Positions 35,140 through 42,232 of a stretch of 64,000 nt of DNA are shown in pieces (position 1 is the stretch's first letter; each line of letters starts with the position of its first letter). A program made the position numbers and the translations under genes. This DNA is from Actinomadura luteofluorescens. GTDB lineage: Bacteria; Actinomycetota; Actinomycetes; Streptosporangiales; Streptosporangiaceae. Location: the NCBI RefSeq assembly GCF_013409365.1, contig NZ_JACCBA010000001.1, positions 496,001-560,000 on the forward strand. Reading direction: 5' to 3'. The notes under the pieces were generated by a model. It saw nothing but the letters and a program-made list of their open reading frames with translations, had not been told where the DNA came from and searched no databases.

Positions 35140-35271
35140 AGCCGCTATATCCACACCCCATGGCGCCCGAAACGGACATTTACCAAGGAGTAGATCATCG
35201 CTAGCAACACATTTATCGAGCTATGTCCAGCCAATGATCTGGAAGGCACGGGTTCGCGACAAGATCGTGCG

Positions 35272-35296
35272 CACCGTGACGGAACCCGTCACGGTG
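35272..35296. promoter_or_regulatory. Perfect 11-bp-arm inverted repeat in a divergent intergenic region
   Basis: CACCGTGACGG (35272-35282), loop AAC, then the exact complement to 35296. It sits in the 305 bases between the divergent CapA and DUF1232 genes (35140-35444), where no upstream gene needs a terminator, so an operator or leader hairpin is possible. A second weaker stem (ACTCGGC 35355-35361 with GCCGAGT 35387-35393) lies closer to the DUF1232 start. I see nothing else in this intergenic stretch. Confidence 0.5.
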
Positions 35297-35444
35297 GGCG
35301 GGCCCTGTGCCAGTGGTGTCGTCGTCTCCAGGCACAGGAGCAGGGAGGCGTGCGACTCGGCCAGGGAGGGCATTCACGCCTCTGAAGCCGAGTGAAACCG
35401 CCCGGGACGGCAATACCGGAGGACACGTCCCCCCGGAGGTGCGC

Positions 35445-35834
35445 ATGGTGTGGCTCGGACTTCTCCTCGTCGTCGCGGGTGCCGTCCCGGCACTCACCAT
35501 GGACGGTGACCTGTGCGGTGTCGACCTCACCGTCGCGGGCGCCGCCCTCATGGCCGTCGGCGCGGTCCTGCTGGTGGCGGGCATCCTCCGGCTGCGCAGG
35601 CGCCGCCGCGCCGGGCCGCCCGGCGCGGCCGCGCAGGCCTACTACCGGACCTCCACCGGCAAGATCGTCGCGATGGTGATCGCGGTCGTCTACATCGTCT
35701 CTCCGGTCGATCTGATCCCCGACGTCTTCCTTCCGTTCGGGATCGTCGACGACGCCACCGCACTCACATGGCTGCTCTTCGCGCTCGGCCAGGAGTACAC
35801 GCGGCGGTCCCGCGCGGAACGCCGCGCCCCCTGA
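35445..35834 (+). CDS. DUF1232 (YkvA-like) membrane protein
   Basis: A 129-residue membrane protein. Two N-terminal helices (about 2-17 and 25-45) are followed by a basic loop and the DUF1232 signature VYIVSPVDLIPDVFLPFGIV, then DDATALTWLLFALG. ATG 35445 has GGAGGT at 35435-35440. The function of YkvA-type proteins is unknown. It is the last non-cluster gene before the NRPS region and is convergent with its LuxR regulator. Confidence 0.85.
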   Translation: MVWLGLLLVVAGAVPALTMDGDLCGVDLTVAGAALMAVGAVLLVAGILRLRRRRRAGPPGAAAQAYYRTSTGKIVAMVIAVVYIVSPVDLIPDVFLPFGIVDDATALTWLLFALGQEYTRRSRAERRAP

Positions 35835-35844
35835 CGCTCATTGG

Positions 35845-35881
35845 CGGCCGCGTTCCTGAACGGCGTTCGAGAACGCGGCCG
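35845..35881. terminator. Bidirectional terminator at the cluster border
   Basis: CGGCCGCGTTC (35845-35855) pairs with GAACGCGGCCG (35871-35881); the loop itself contains GAAC-GGC-GTTC. It lies between the convergent DUF1232 and LuxR genes. Confidence 0.7.
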
Positions 35882-35893
35882 GGCCGAATTCGC

Positions 35894-36520
35894 TCACCGC
35901 GGTGATGTCTGCGGAACGTCGAGGCCAGAGATCAGCTGAACCGCGGCTCTGGTCAACTCCGCCTTGTTTCCGAGTTTGAGCTTTCCGCGGATGCGTTTCA
36001 CATAGGTGTCCACGGTGTGCCGGCTGATTCCCAGATGCCGGGCGATCTGGCTGTGCGTGTATCCGCCGGCGATGCAGTCGAGGACCTGCTGTTCGCGGAG
36101 CGACAACTGATCGGTGGCCGCGGGAGCCTCCAGGAACGAGGACACCTCGGTCGGAATCACCATTCGTCCCGCCGCCGCCGTTCGGACGGCGTCCAGGAGG
36201 ATGTTGACCGGAGCATCGGGATATAAGACACCGCGGGCTCCGGCGCGCAGGCATCTCACCGCCTCGTTCTTCCTCTCGGGCCCGCGGGCCCAGCTCAGGA
36301 TGAGGACGGAGGTCTTGCGGGACAGTTCCGCGATCTGCCGTCCGCATGCGGCGCCCTCGGACGGGCAGAACCCCAGAAGGACGACGTCGAGTGCGCTCGA
36401 CGGTATGCCCTGGGCATTCGCCTGGGAGATCTCAATGGTTATCTCTGGTGTTCTATTGAACACGTATTGCAGCCCATGCAGGACGACAGGTCGCGGATCG
36501 ATGATGCCGAGACGGATCAT
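35894..36520 (-). CDS. LuxR/NarL-type cluster regulator with a TTA codon
   Basis: A 208-residue regulator with a receiver-like N-terminal domain and a LuxR/GerE DNA-binding domain at about 138-200 (LSLREQQVLDCIAGGYTHSQ, then HTVDTYVKRIRGKLKLGNKA). The receiver is degenerate: where response regulators have 'LLDxxMPG' this one has VVLLGFCPSEG, so the phospho-acceptor Asp is missing. No kinase gene is adjacent. Leu99 is encoded by TTA (complement of 36224-36226), the rare codon that makes secondary-metabolism regulators dependent on the bldA tRNA in Streptomyces and relatives. It lies downstream of the NRPS operon on the same strand and is the likely cluster-situated regulator. Confidence 0.85.
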   Translation of the reverse strand: MIRLGIIDPRPVVLHGLQYVFNRTPEITIEISQANAQGIPSSALDVVLLGFCPSEGAACGRQIAELSRKTSVLILSWARGPERKNEAVRCLRAGARGVLYPDAPVNILLDAVRTAAAGRMVIPTEVSSFLEAPAATDQLSLREQQVLDCIAGGYTHSQIARHLGISRHTVDTYVKRIRGKLKLGNKAELTRAAVQLISGLDVPQTSPR

Positions 36521-36820
36521 TCCACCCCCAACAGATGCGGACTACATACACTTCACGCATGCCGGACGGGCCTTCGTCCGGACCACGCCAGAGAAAGGCA
36601 AGTTACCGTAAAGGAACATGTGCAGAAGGTGTTCCCTGCGGGGGTTTCAGTTTGTTCTGCCCTCAATGATCTATGAGGTCCGCCGGTAATTCAAGGCTCC
36701 TGATCAATAAATGAGGCGATTCTTCCTGGTCGCCAAATAACTGCAGGTAGATCAACATCTGGAACGAATCACGGCAGTCCGTAGCACGGATGCGGGGCCG
36801 GCCGTGCGGCGGCGGACGCG
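36521..36820. other. AT-richer intergenic region between the acyltransferase and luxR genes
   Basis: About 300 bases with clearly more A/T than the surroundings. It must contain the LuxR promoter; TATGTA-like sequence lies on the minus strand near 36,540. A possible minus-strand ORF of about 32 codons (ATG near 36,758, stop at 36,663) has TTA and TTG leucines and no ribosome site, so I do not call it a gene. No strong terminator for the operon is seen. Confidence 0.5.
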
Positions 36821-38173
36821 TTACGGAGCCTGCGGCAACCGCTCCCGCGGCCGGTCGGGGAGCAGGGCCCGCCAATTCACGTCCATGCCCTCCACCCACA
36901 GGCGGCCCACCGCCGTGAGCACGCCGGCCACATCCGAATCGCGGGCCTCGATGGTGGGAAGAGTGCTCAGAACCGTGCCGTCCGGTCGCCGGCCGGGGTG
37001 TTGCCGTACCAGGGTGCTGAGCGTCCGGCCCGCACCGACCTCCAGCAGTATCGGCGCCGGCAGGCGCCACAGCTCGGCCAGCTCGTCGTCGAAGCGGACG
37101 GTCCGCGACATATGCTGCGCCCAGTAATGGGGACTGGTCGCCTGCGCCTCGGTCAGCCACGTTCCGGTGACATTCGACAGCAGCGGAATGGCGGGCGGTG
37201 ACAGCGAGGGCCCGGCGGCCAGTTCACACATCGCCTCCTCGAACGGCTCGAGCATCGCCGAGTGGAAGGCGTGCCGGGTCGGCAGGCGCAGGCTCGCCAC
37301 GCCCGCGGCCGCGAGCCGCCGCTCGAGGCGCTCGACCGCCGCGATGCGGCCGCCGACCACCGAGAGCCGCGGCCCGTCGGCCGCCGACAGCGACAGCTCG
37401 TCGTCGAGGTGCTCGGCGAGCTGGTCGGCGCCGAGCAGCACCGCGACCATCGCGCCCTCGGGCGCGGTCTCGATCAGCTTCGCCCGGCGGGCGACCAGTT
37501 CCAGCGCGTCCTCCGGTGCCAGCACCCCCGCCGCGCACGCCGCGACGTACTCCCCCAGGCTGTAGCCGGCCAGCGCGGTGGGACGGATCCCCAGATCCGC
37601 CAGGTACTCGGCCAGCGCGTACTCCACCGCGAAGACCAGCGGCTGGGCTATCGCGGTCCGGTCCAGATCGGCGGACCGCTCGTGCCGGCCGAGCAGCCGG
37701 GCCAGGTCGAGCTTGCCGTCCGGTCCGCCCGACGGTGGCGCGGACTCGAAGTCCTCCGGGTAGAGGATCTCGCGCAGGTCCCGGCCCAGCCGGTCCATGA
37801 GGGCCTCGGCGCAGTAGTCGAGCGCACGGCGGAAAAGCGGCTCGCTCCGGTAGAGGCCGGCCGCCATCCCGGCGTAGTGGTCACCGACGCCGGGGAAGAG
37901 GAAGGCGACCGGACGCTCGGCAGCAGTCGCCCGCCCGATGAGCGTCTCGCGGGCGGCCGGGGCCTGGAGCCGCCGCGCGGCGTCGGCGCCGTCGCGCGCC
38001 ACCAGCGCCAGGCGGTGCGGCAGCTGCGGGCGGTCATGGGCCAGAGAGCCGGCGACCGCGGCCAGCGGGAGGCTCGGTCTGTCGGTCAGGAATCGAGCCA
38101 GCCCGCGCGCGGCCGCGGCAAGTTCGTCGCTGGAGGAGGCGGACAGAACGACGAGCTCGTATGGCCTGGTCAC
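36821..38173 (-). CDS. Stand-alone malonyl-type acyltransferase
   Basis: A 450-residue discrete acyltransferase of the polyketide synthase AT type. It begins with sequence like the KS-AT linker (VVLSASSSDELAAAARGLAR), followed by FLFPGVGDHY, the nucleophile elbow LAGYSLGEYV (Ser about residue 203) and HAFHSAMLEPF (about 300). HAFH is the motif linked to malonyl rather than methylmalonyl specificity. The usual gap before the active site carries an insert rich in Asp and Arg. GTG 38173 follows GAGAGGAAC. No ketosynthase or PKS acyl carrier protein is present in this window, so it must act in trans on a protein encoded beyond the edge or on an NRPS carrier domain. Confidence 0.88.
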   Translation of the reverse strand: MTRPYELVVLSASSSDELAAAARGLARFLTDRPSLPLAAVAGSLAHDRPQLPHRLALVARDGADAARRLQAPAARETLIGRATAAERPVAFLFPGVGDHYAGMAAGLYRSEPLFRRALDYCAEALMDRLGRDLREILYPEDFESAPPSGGPDGKLDLARLLGRHERSADLDRTAIAQPLVFAVEYALAEYLADLGIRPTALAGYSLGEYVAACAAGVLAPEDALELVARRAKLIETAPEGAMVAVLLGADQLAEHLDDELSLSAADGPRLSVVGGRIAAVERLERRLAAAGVASLRLPTRHAFHSAMLEPFEEAMCELAAGPSLSPPAIPLLSNVTGTWLTEAQATSPHYWAQHMSRTVRFDDELAELWRLPAPILLEVGAGRTLSTLVRQHPGRRPDGTVLSTLPTIEARDSDVAGVLTAVGRLWVEGMDVNWRALLPDRPRERLPQAP

Positions 38174-38251
38174 ACTGTTCCTCTCTGTGTGAGGGCCCCC
38201 GGGGACCGCCCCTCCGGGCGGCCCCCGGGGCCTACGGTGCTGCGAGCGGGG

Positions 38252-38476
38252 TCAGGAACCGCCGGCGACGGTCTCGGAGTCCATCTGCCTGCGCAGGCTC
38301 AGTGGCCGCATGTCCGTCCACGCCTGGTCGATGTGGGCCAGGCACTCCGGCTTGGTCCCCCGCGTGCCCTCGGCGCGCCATCCCTCCGGGATCTCGCGGT
38401 CCTCCGGCCAGATCGAGTACTGCTCCTCGTGGTTGATCACGACCCGGTAGATCCGTTCGTCGTCGTCCTCGAACAT
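38252..38476 (-). CDS. mbtH: MbtH-like protein
   Basis: A 74-residue MbtH-like chaperone of adenylation domains. The hallmark NHEEQYSIWPEDREIPEGW is followed by LAHIDQAWTDMRPLSLR. ATG 38476 has a GAGAGGAGAG ribosome site; the longer upstream frame is not used. MbtH proteins bind and activate A domains of the same cluster, so one or more A domains here are probably MbtH-dependent. It lies 38 bases after the ABC exporter gene and 78 bases before the acyltransferase. Confidence 0.97.
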   Translation of the reverse strand: MFEDDDERIYRVVINHEEQYSIWPEDREIPEGWRAEGTRGTKPECLAHIDQAWTDMRPLSLRRQMDSETVAGGS

Positions 38477-38514
38477 GTCTCTCCTCTCGCGTTCTTCCAG
38501 AGATTCCGTGCCGC

Positions 38515-40365
38515 TCAGTCGTGCTCCACCCGTCCGGCGTGCGCGTCCCCCGGAACGGATTCGTCGGCCGCCCACAGGTGCCGCATCTCCGCGCAGTCCT
38601 CCAGCAGCTCCTCCAAGGTGCCGACGGCGACCGTCTCGCCTTCGACGAGCACCACGATCTGGTCGGCTCGCCGGAGGATGGACCGTCGGTGCGAAACGGC
38701 CAGGATCGTGGCGCCGTCATCGTCCAGAAGCCGGTCCCACAACCGGAGCTCGGTGGTGACGTCCAGCGCGTTGGACAGGTCGTCGAAGACCATCAGGTCG
38801 GTGCGGCGCACCGCCATCCGGGCGGCGGCGATCCGCTGCATCTGGCCGCCGGACAGGCGCAGGCCCCGCGGCCCGATCACGGTGTCGAGGCCCTTGTCCA
38901 GACCGGCGATGTCGTCTTCGAGCACGGCGAGGCGCACCGCCTCGGCCACCTCCGCCGGAGAGGAGGAGGCGCCGAGCAGGATGTTCTCCCGGATCGTGCC
39001 GCTGAACAGCCGGGGGACCTGCGGCACGAAGCTCGACCGCGGCGGGATCAGGAACGTCCCGGGATCGTCGACGGGCGCGCCGTTCCACAGGACGGTGCCG
39101 CGCTCGGCGGGGAGCAGCCCGAGGAGCACCTGCAGAAGGGTGCTCTTGCCGGAGCCGATCCTGCCGGTCACGACCGTGACCGTGCCGGCGGGCAGGTGGA
39201 GGTCGATGTCGCGGATGCCACGCGAGGTCCCGGGATAGCGGGCGGTGAGGCCGTGCGCCTGCAGCAGGCGCAGCGGCGCGGGACGGTCCCCGGGCGGCGC
39301 CGGCCGCGGCGGCTCGCTCCGCAGGTAGGTCTCCGTGCGGGCGATCACCGCTGATTCGTCGTCGGCGAGTTCGGCCACCCGGCGCATGGAGAGTTCGGCC
39401 TTCTGGTACCGCGCGAAGAACATGCCCAGCGCGGTCACCGCCTCGGTGATGAACTGGATGTAGAAGACGAAGAGCGCCAGGTCGCCCACGGTGAAGTCGC
39501 CGCCGCGCATGCTCGCCGCGGCCAGCAGCAGCACGAACCCGGTGCCGAGCGCGGCCGTCCCGTTGAACAGGGACGTCTGCACGGTGGTCAGGAGCACCTC
39601 GCGGATCGCGAACCGCAGCCTGACGGCGTTGGCGTCCCGCAGCCGCGCGACGAACCGCTCCTCGGCGCGCCCGACCTTGATCGCCTGAACGCCGCCGACC
39701 GCCTCCCCGACGACGCTGCTCACCTCCGAGGCCGCCCGGCGGCCGGCGTGCTGGTACTCGCGCAGCGGCCTGGCCAGCGCCCGGCTCGCGAGCACCATGA
39801 CCACCACGGGGACGACGAGCCCGAGGGTCACGACGGCGTCGATGCCGAGCATGATGATCAACGCGCCCACGGCGATGATCAACCGGGCGAGGTTGGACGC
39901 CGACCAGATCGCGAAGACGCCGACCTCGTCGGTGTCCTCGCCGAACCGGCTGACGGCGTCGCCGCCGGTGCGGTCCAGCGCCCGTCCCGCGGGCCTGCGC
40001 AGGATCGCGCCCAGCGCGTTGACCTGCAGCGCCGCGCGGATCCGGTAGGTGAAGTGCGGTTCGACCCGGCTGAGGATCACGCCGTACCAGACGGCCACCT
40101 TGGCGGCCTCCGCCGCCGCCACCAGGGCGATGAGCGACCATGCCGACATGCCGGCCCGCCCGGTGCCGCTGAGGGTGTCGAAGACGAGCTGGAGCAGCAG
40201 TCCGGTGGCCAGGAGCGCGCCCCGCAGCAGGACCCACAGTCCGATCAGGCAGAGGTAGGTGGGGGCCGATCGGGACAGCAGCGGTACCAGCCGCGACCGC
40301 CGGACGGGACGTCCTTGAGGCGCCGCGGCCAGCGGGTCCGACCGGCGTGTCCGCGGGGCCCTCAT
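38515..40365 (-). CDS. ABC exporter half-transporter (degenerate NBD)
   Basis: A 616-residue half-transporter with six transmembrane helices (about 35-320) and a C-terminal nucleotide-binding domain. Walker A is TGRIGSGKST, the signature is LSGGQMQR and the Walker B region is LMVFDDLSNALD, where the usual catalytic Glu after the Asp is replaced by Asp. This degeneracy is typical of one subunit of heterodimeric exporters. ATG 40365 overlaps the stop of its partner (ATGA at 40362-40365). The pair is likely the export pump for the peptide and may give self-resistance. Confidence 0.9.
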   Translation of the reverse strand: MRAPRTRRSDPLAAAPQGRPVRRSRLVPLLSRSAPTYLCLIGLWVLLRGALLATGLLLQLVFDTLSGTGRAGMSAWSLIALVAAAEAAKVAVWYGVILSRVEPHFTYRIRAALQVNALGAILRRPAGRALDRTGGDAVSRFGEDTDEVGVFAIWSASNLARLIIAVGALIIMLGIDAVVTLGLVVPVVVMVLASRALARPLREYQHAGRRAASEVSSVVGEAVGGVQAIKVGRAEERFVARLRDANAVRLRFAIREVLLTTVQTSLFNGTAALGTGFVLLLAAASMRGGDFTVGDLALFVFYIQFITEAVTALGMFFARYQKAELSMRRVAELADDESAVIARTETYLRSEPPRPAPPGDRPAPLRLLQAHGLTARYPGTSRGIRDIDLHLPAGTVTVVTGRIGSGKSTLLQVLLGLLPAERGTVLWNGAPVDDPGTFLIPPRSSFVPQVPRLFSGTIRENILLGASSSPAEVAEAVRLAVLEDDIAGLDKGLDTVIGPRGLRLSGGQMQRIAAARMAVRRTDLMVFDDLSNALDVTTELRLWDRLLDDDGATILAVSHRRSILRRADQIVVLVEGETVAVGTLEELLEDCAEMRHLWAADESVPGDAHAGRVEHD

Positions 40366-42140
40366 GCCAGCGCCTCGTTGGCGGCGAGCAGGCGGGAGAA
40401 CTCCGAGGACGGGTCGGCGACCAGCCGGTCCCGGGGGCCGTGCTCGACGACGCGGCCCTCGCGGAGCAGGAGCACCTCGTCGACGGAGCCGAGGGTCTCG
40501 AGGCGGTGCGCCACGATGATCGCGGTGCGTTCGGCGAGCAGGCGCTCCATGGCCGTGTCGAAGGCCCGCCGGCTCGCCGGGTCCAGCCTGGACGCGGCCT
40601 CGTCCAGGAGCACCAGGCCCGGGTCCTGGATCAGGACGCGGGCGAAGGTCAGCAACTGCCCCTGCCCGGCCGACAGCCCGGTGTCGCCCGGGCCGAGGAG
40701 AGTGTCCAGGCCCGCGGGCAGGCTCTCCAGCCACTGGCGCAGTCCCACCTCCGCGAGCGCCTCGCGCACCCGGGCGTCATCGACCGTCGCGTCGAAGAGC
40801 GTGACGTTGTCGCGGACCGTGGCGGCGAACAACTGGACCTCCTGCGTGACCAGACCGACCTGGCCGCGCAGTGAGGACACCGAGATCTCCCGCAGGTCGC
40901 GGCCGTCGAGCCGGACCGCCCCCTCGGTGGGGTCGGCGAACCGGAACAGCAGGCGTATCAGGGTGCTCTTTCCGCTGCCCGTGCGGCCGATGACGGCCAG
41001 CCGGGCCTTCGGCCGAAGGCGGAAGGAGACGTCGCGGAGCGCGGCTTCTTCGGGCTGGTAGCTGAACGAGACCCGGTCGAGTTCCACGGCTGGCGCCCCG
41101 GCGGGCAGCGGGGCGCCGCCGGTGTCGACCGCGCTGCGCTCGCCGAGCAGGCCGTGGATGCGCCGCAGCGCCCCGAGCGCGGCTTCGAGATCATGGAACT
41201 GCGAGGTGATCACCAGCATCGGGGTCTGCACCATGACCGCGTAGACGACCAGGGTGTAGGCCGCGCCGAGCGTCATCTGGTCGGCCGTGTAGAGCCACGC
41301 ACCGGCCGCGAGCGCCATGACGAACCCCGCCGACGCCAGCGACTGCGCGGCCGCCGGCCAGCGCACGCCCAGCAGCGCCGCGCGGCGGCTGGCCCGGAAC
41401 AACGTCGCGGCGTGCGTCCAGAAGCCGTGCACGGTGTGTTCTTCGGCTCCGTTGGCCCGCAGGTCGGGAAGGCCGTTCAGGCGTTCTTCGAAGAATCCGA
41501 GCAATTTCGCGTTGGCCTCCCGCTGGGCCGCCATCGCGGGCACGGCGGTGCCGACCAGCCGCCGCAGCAGGACGAAGGAGACGGTGACGAAAGGGGCGTA
41601 CACCAGGCCGATTCGCCAATCCTGGACGAACAGCGCGATGCCGATCCCGACCACCAGCAGCAGGTTGGAGAACACGAGCAGGAACATCTGCGAGAAATAG
41701 TTGGCCAGCTTGCTCACGTCTCCGTCGATCCGGTCGATCAACTCGCCGGGAGCGTGCCGCTCATAGAACGACATGTCCAGCCGGAGGCAGTGTGCGGTGA
41801 GATCGGCGCGCAGCTCGTTCGTCGCGCTCCAGGCCACCCGGGCGCCCCGGTACTCGGCGACGATCCAGATCACCTGCGCCACCACCGCGACCGCCAGGTA
41901 GGTCGCGCCGAGCCCCAGCAGGGCCGACAGCGGGGCACCGGAGCGGACGCCGTCGATGAACCTGCCCAGCAACTGCGGGTTGGCCACCTGGAGAGCCGTG
42001 GAGACCAGTGTCGTCACCGCGAGCACGGCGGCGACGGTGCGGTGCGGCCCCAGATAGGTGCGAAGTGTCCTCGCGGCGCTCGGTACCACGGTGTCCTCCG
42101 CGTTCCCGGTGCTCGAAGGCTCGACATTCGCATGCGCCAT
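40362..42140 (-). CDS. ABC exporter half-transporter (canonical NBD)
   Basis: A 592-residue half-transporter with six helices followed by an ATPase domain: Walker A IGRTGSGKST, signature LSAGQGQLL (a recurring variant of LSGGQ) and Walker B LVLLDEAASRLD with the catalytic Glu present. It complements the partner subunit, whose Glu is missing. ATG 42140 was chosen because AAGGAATGTGGT precedes it; the 15 extra upstream codons have no support. It lies 92 bases after the last NRPS gene of the operon. Confidence 0.92.
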   Translation of the reverse strand: MAHANVEPSSTGNAEDTVVPSAARTLRTYLGPHRTVAAVLAVTTLVSTALQVANPQLLGRFIDGVRSGAPLSALLGLGATYLAVAVVAQVIWIVAEYRGARVAWSATNELRADLTAHCLRLDMSFYERHAPGELIDRIDGDVSKLANYFSQMFLLVFSNLLLVVGIGIALFVQDWRIGLVYAPFVTVSFVLLRRLVGTAVPAMAAQREANAKLLGFFEERLNGLPDLRANGAEEHTVHGFWTHAATLFRASRRAALLGVRWPAAAQSLASAGFVMALAAGAWLYTADQMTLGAAYTLVVYAVMVQTPMLVITSQFHDLEAALGALRRIHGLLGERSAVDTGGAPLPAGAPAVELDRVSFSYQPEEAALRDVSFRLRPKARLAVIGRTGSGKSTLIRLLFRFADPTEGAVRLDGRDLREISVSSLRGQVGLVTQEVQLFAATVRDNVTLFDATVDDARVREALAEVGLRQWLESLPAGLDTLLGPGDTGLSAGQGQLLTFARVLIQDPGLVLLDEAASRLDPASRRAFDTAMERLLAERTAIIVAHRLETLGSVDEVLLLREGRVVEHGPRDRLVADPSSEFSRLLAANEALA

Positions 42141-42232
42141 ACCACATTCCTTCACGGTGGATTTTCCATCGTTCGGGGCGATCACCCCATGGCCATGATG
42201 TCGGTCAACGCCCTTCGCTCAACGTTCTTTGG

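Noticed and set aside
36663..36759. Short minus-strand ORF with TTA codons after the acyltransferase
   Set aside because: About 32 codons, no ribosome site and no recognisable relative; it lies in AT-richer intergenic DNA where such ORFs arise by chance.
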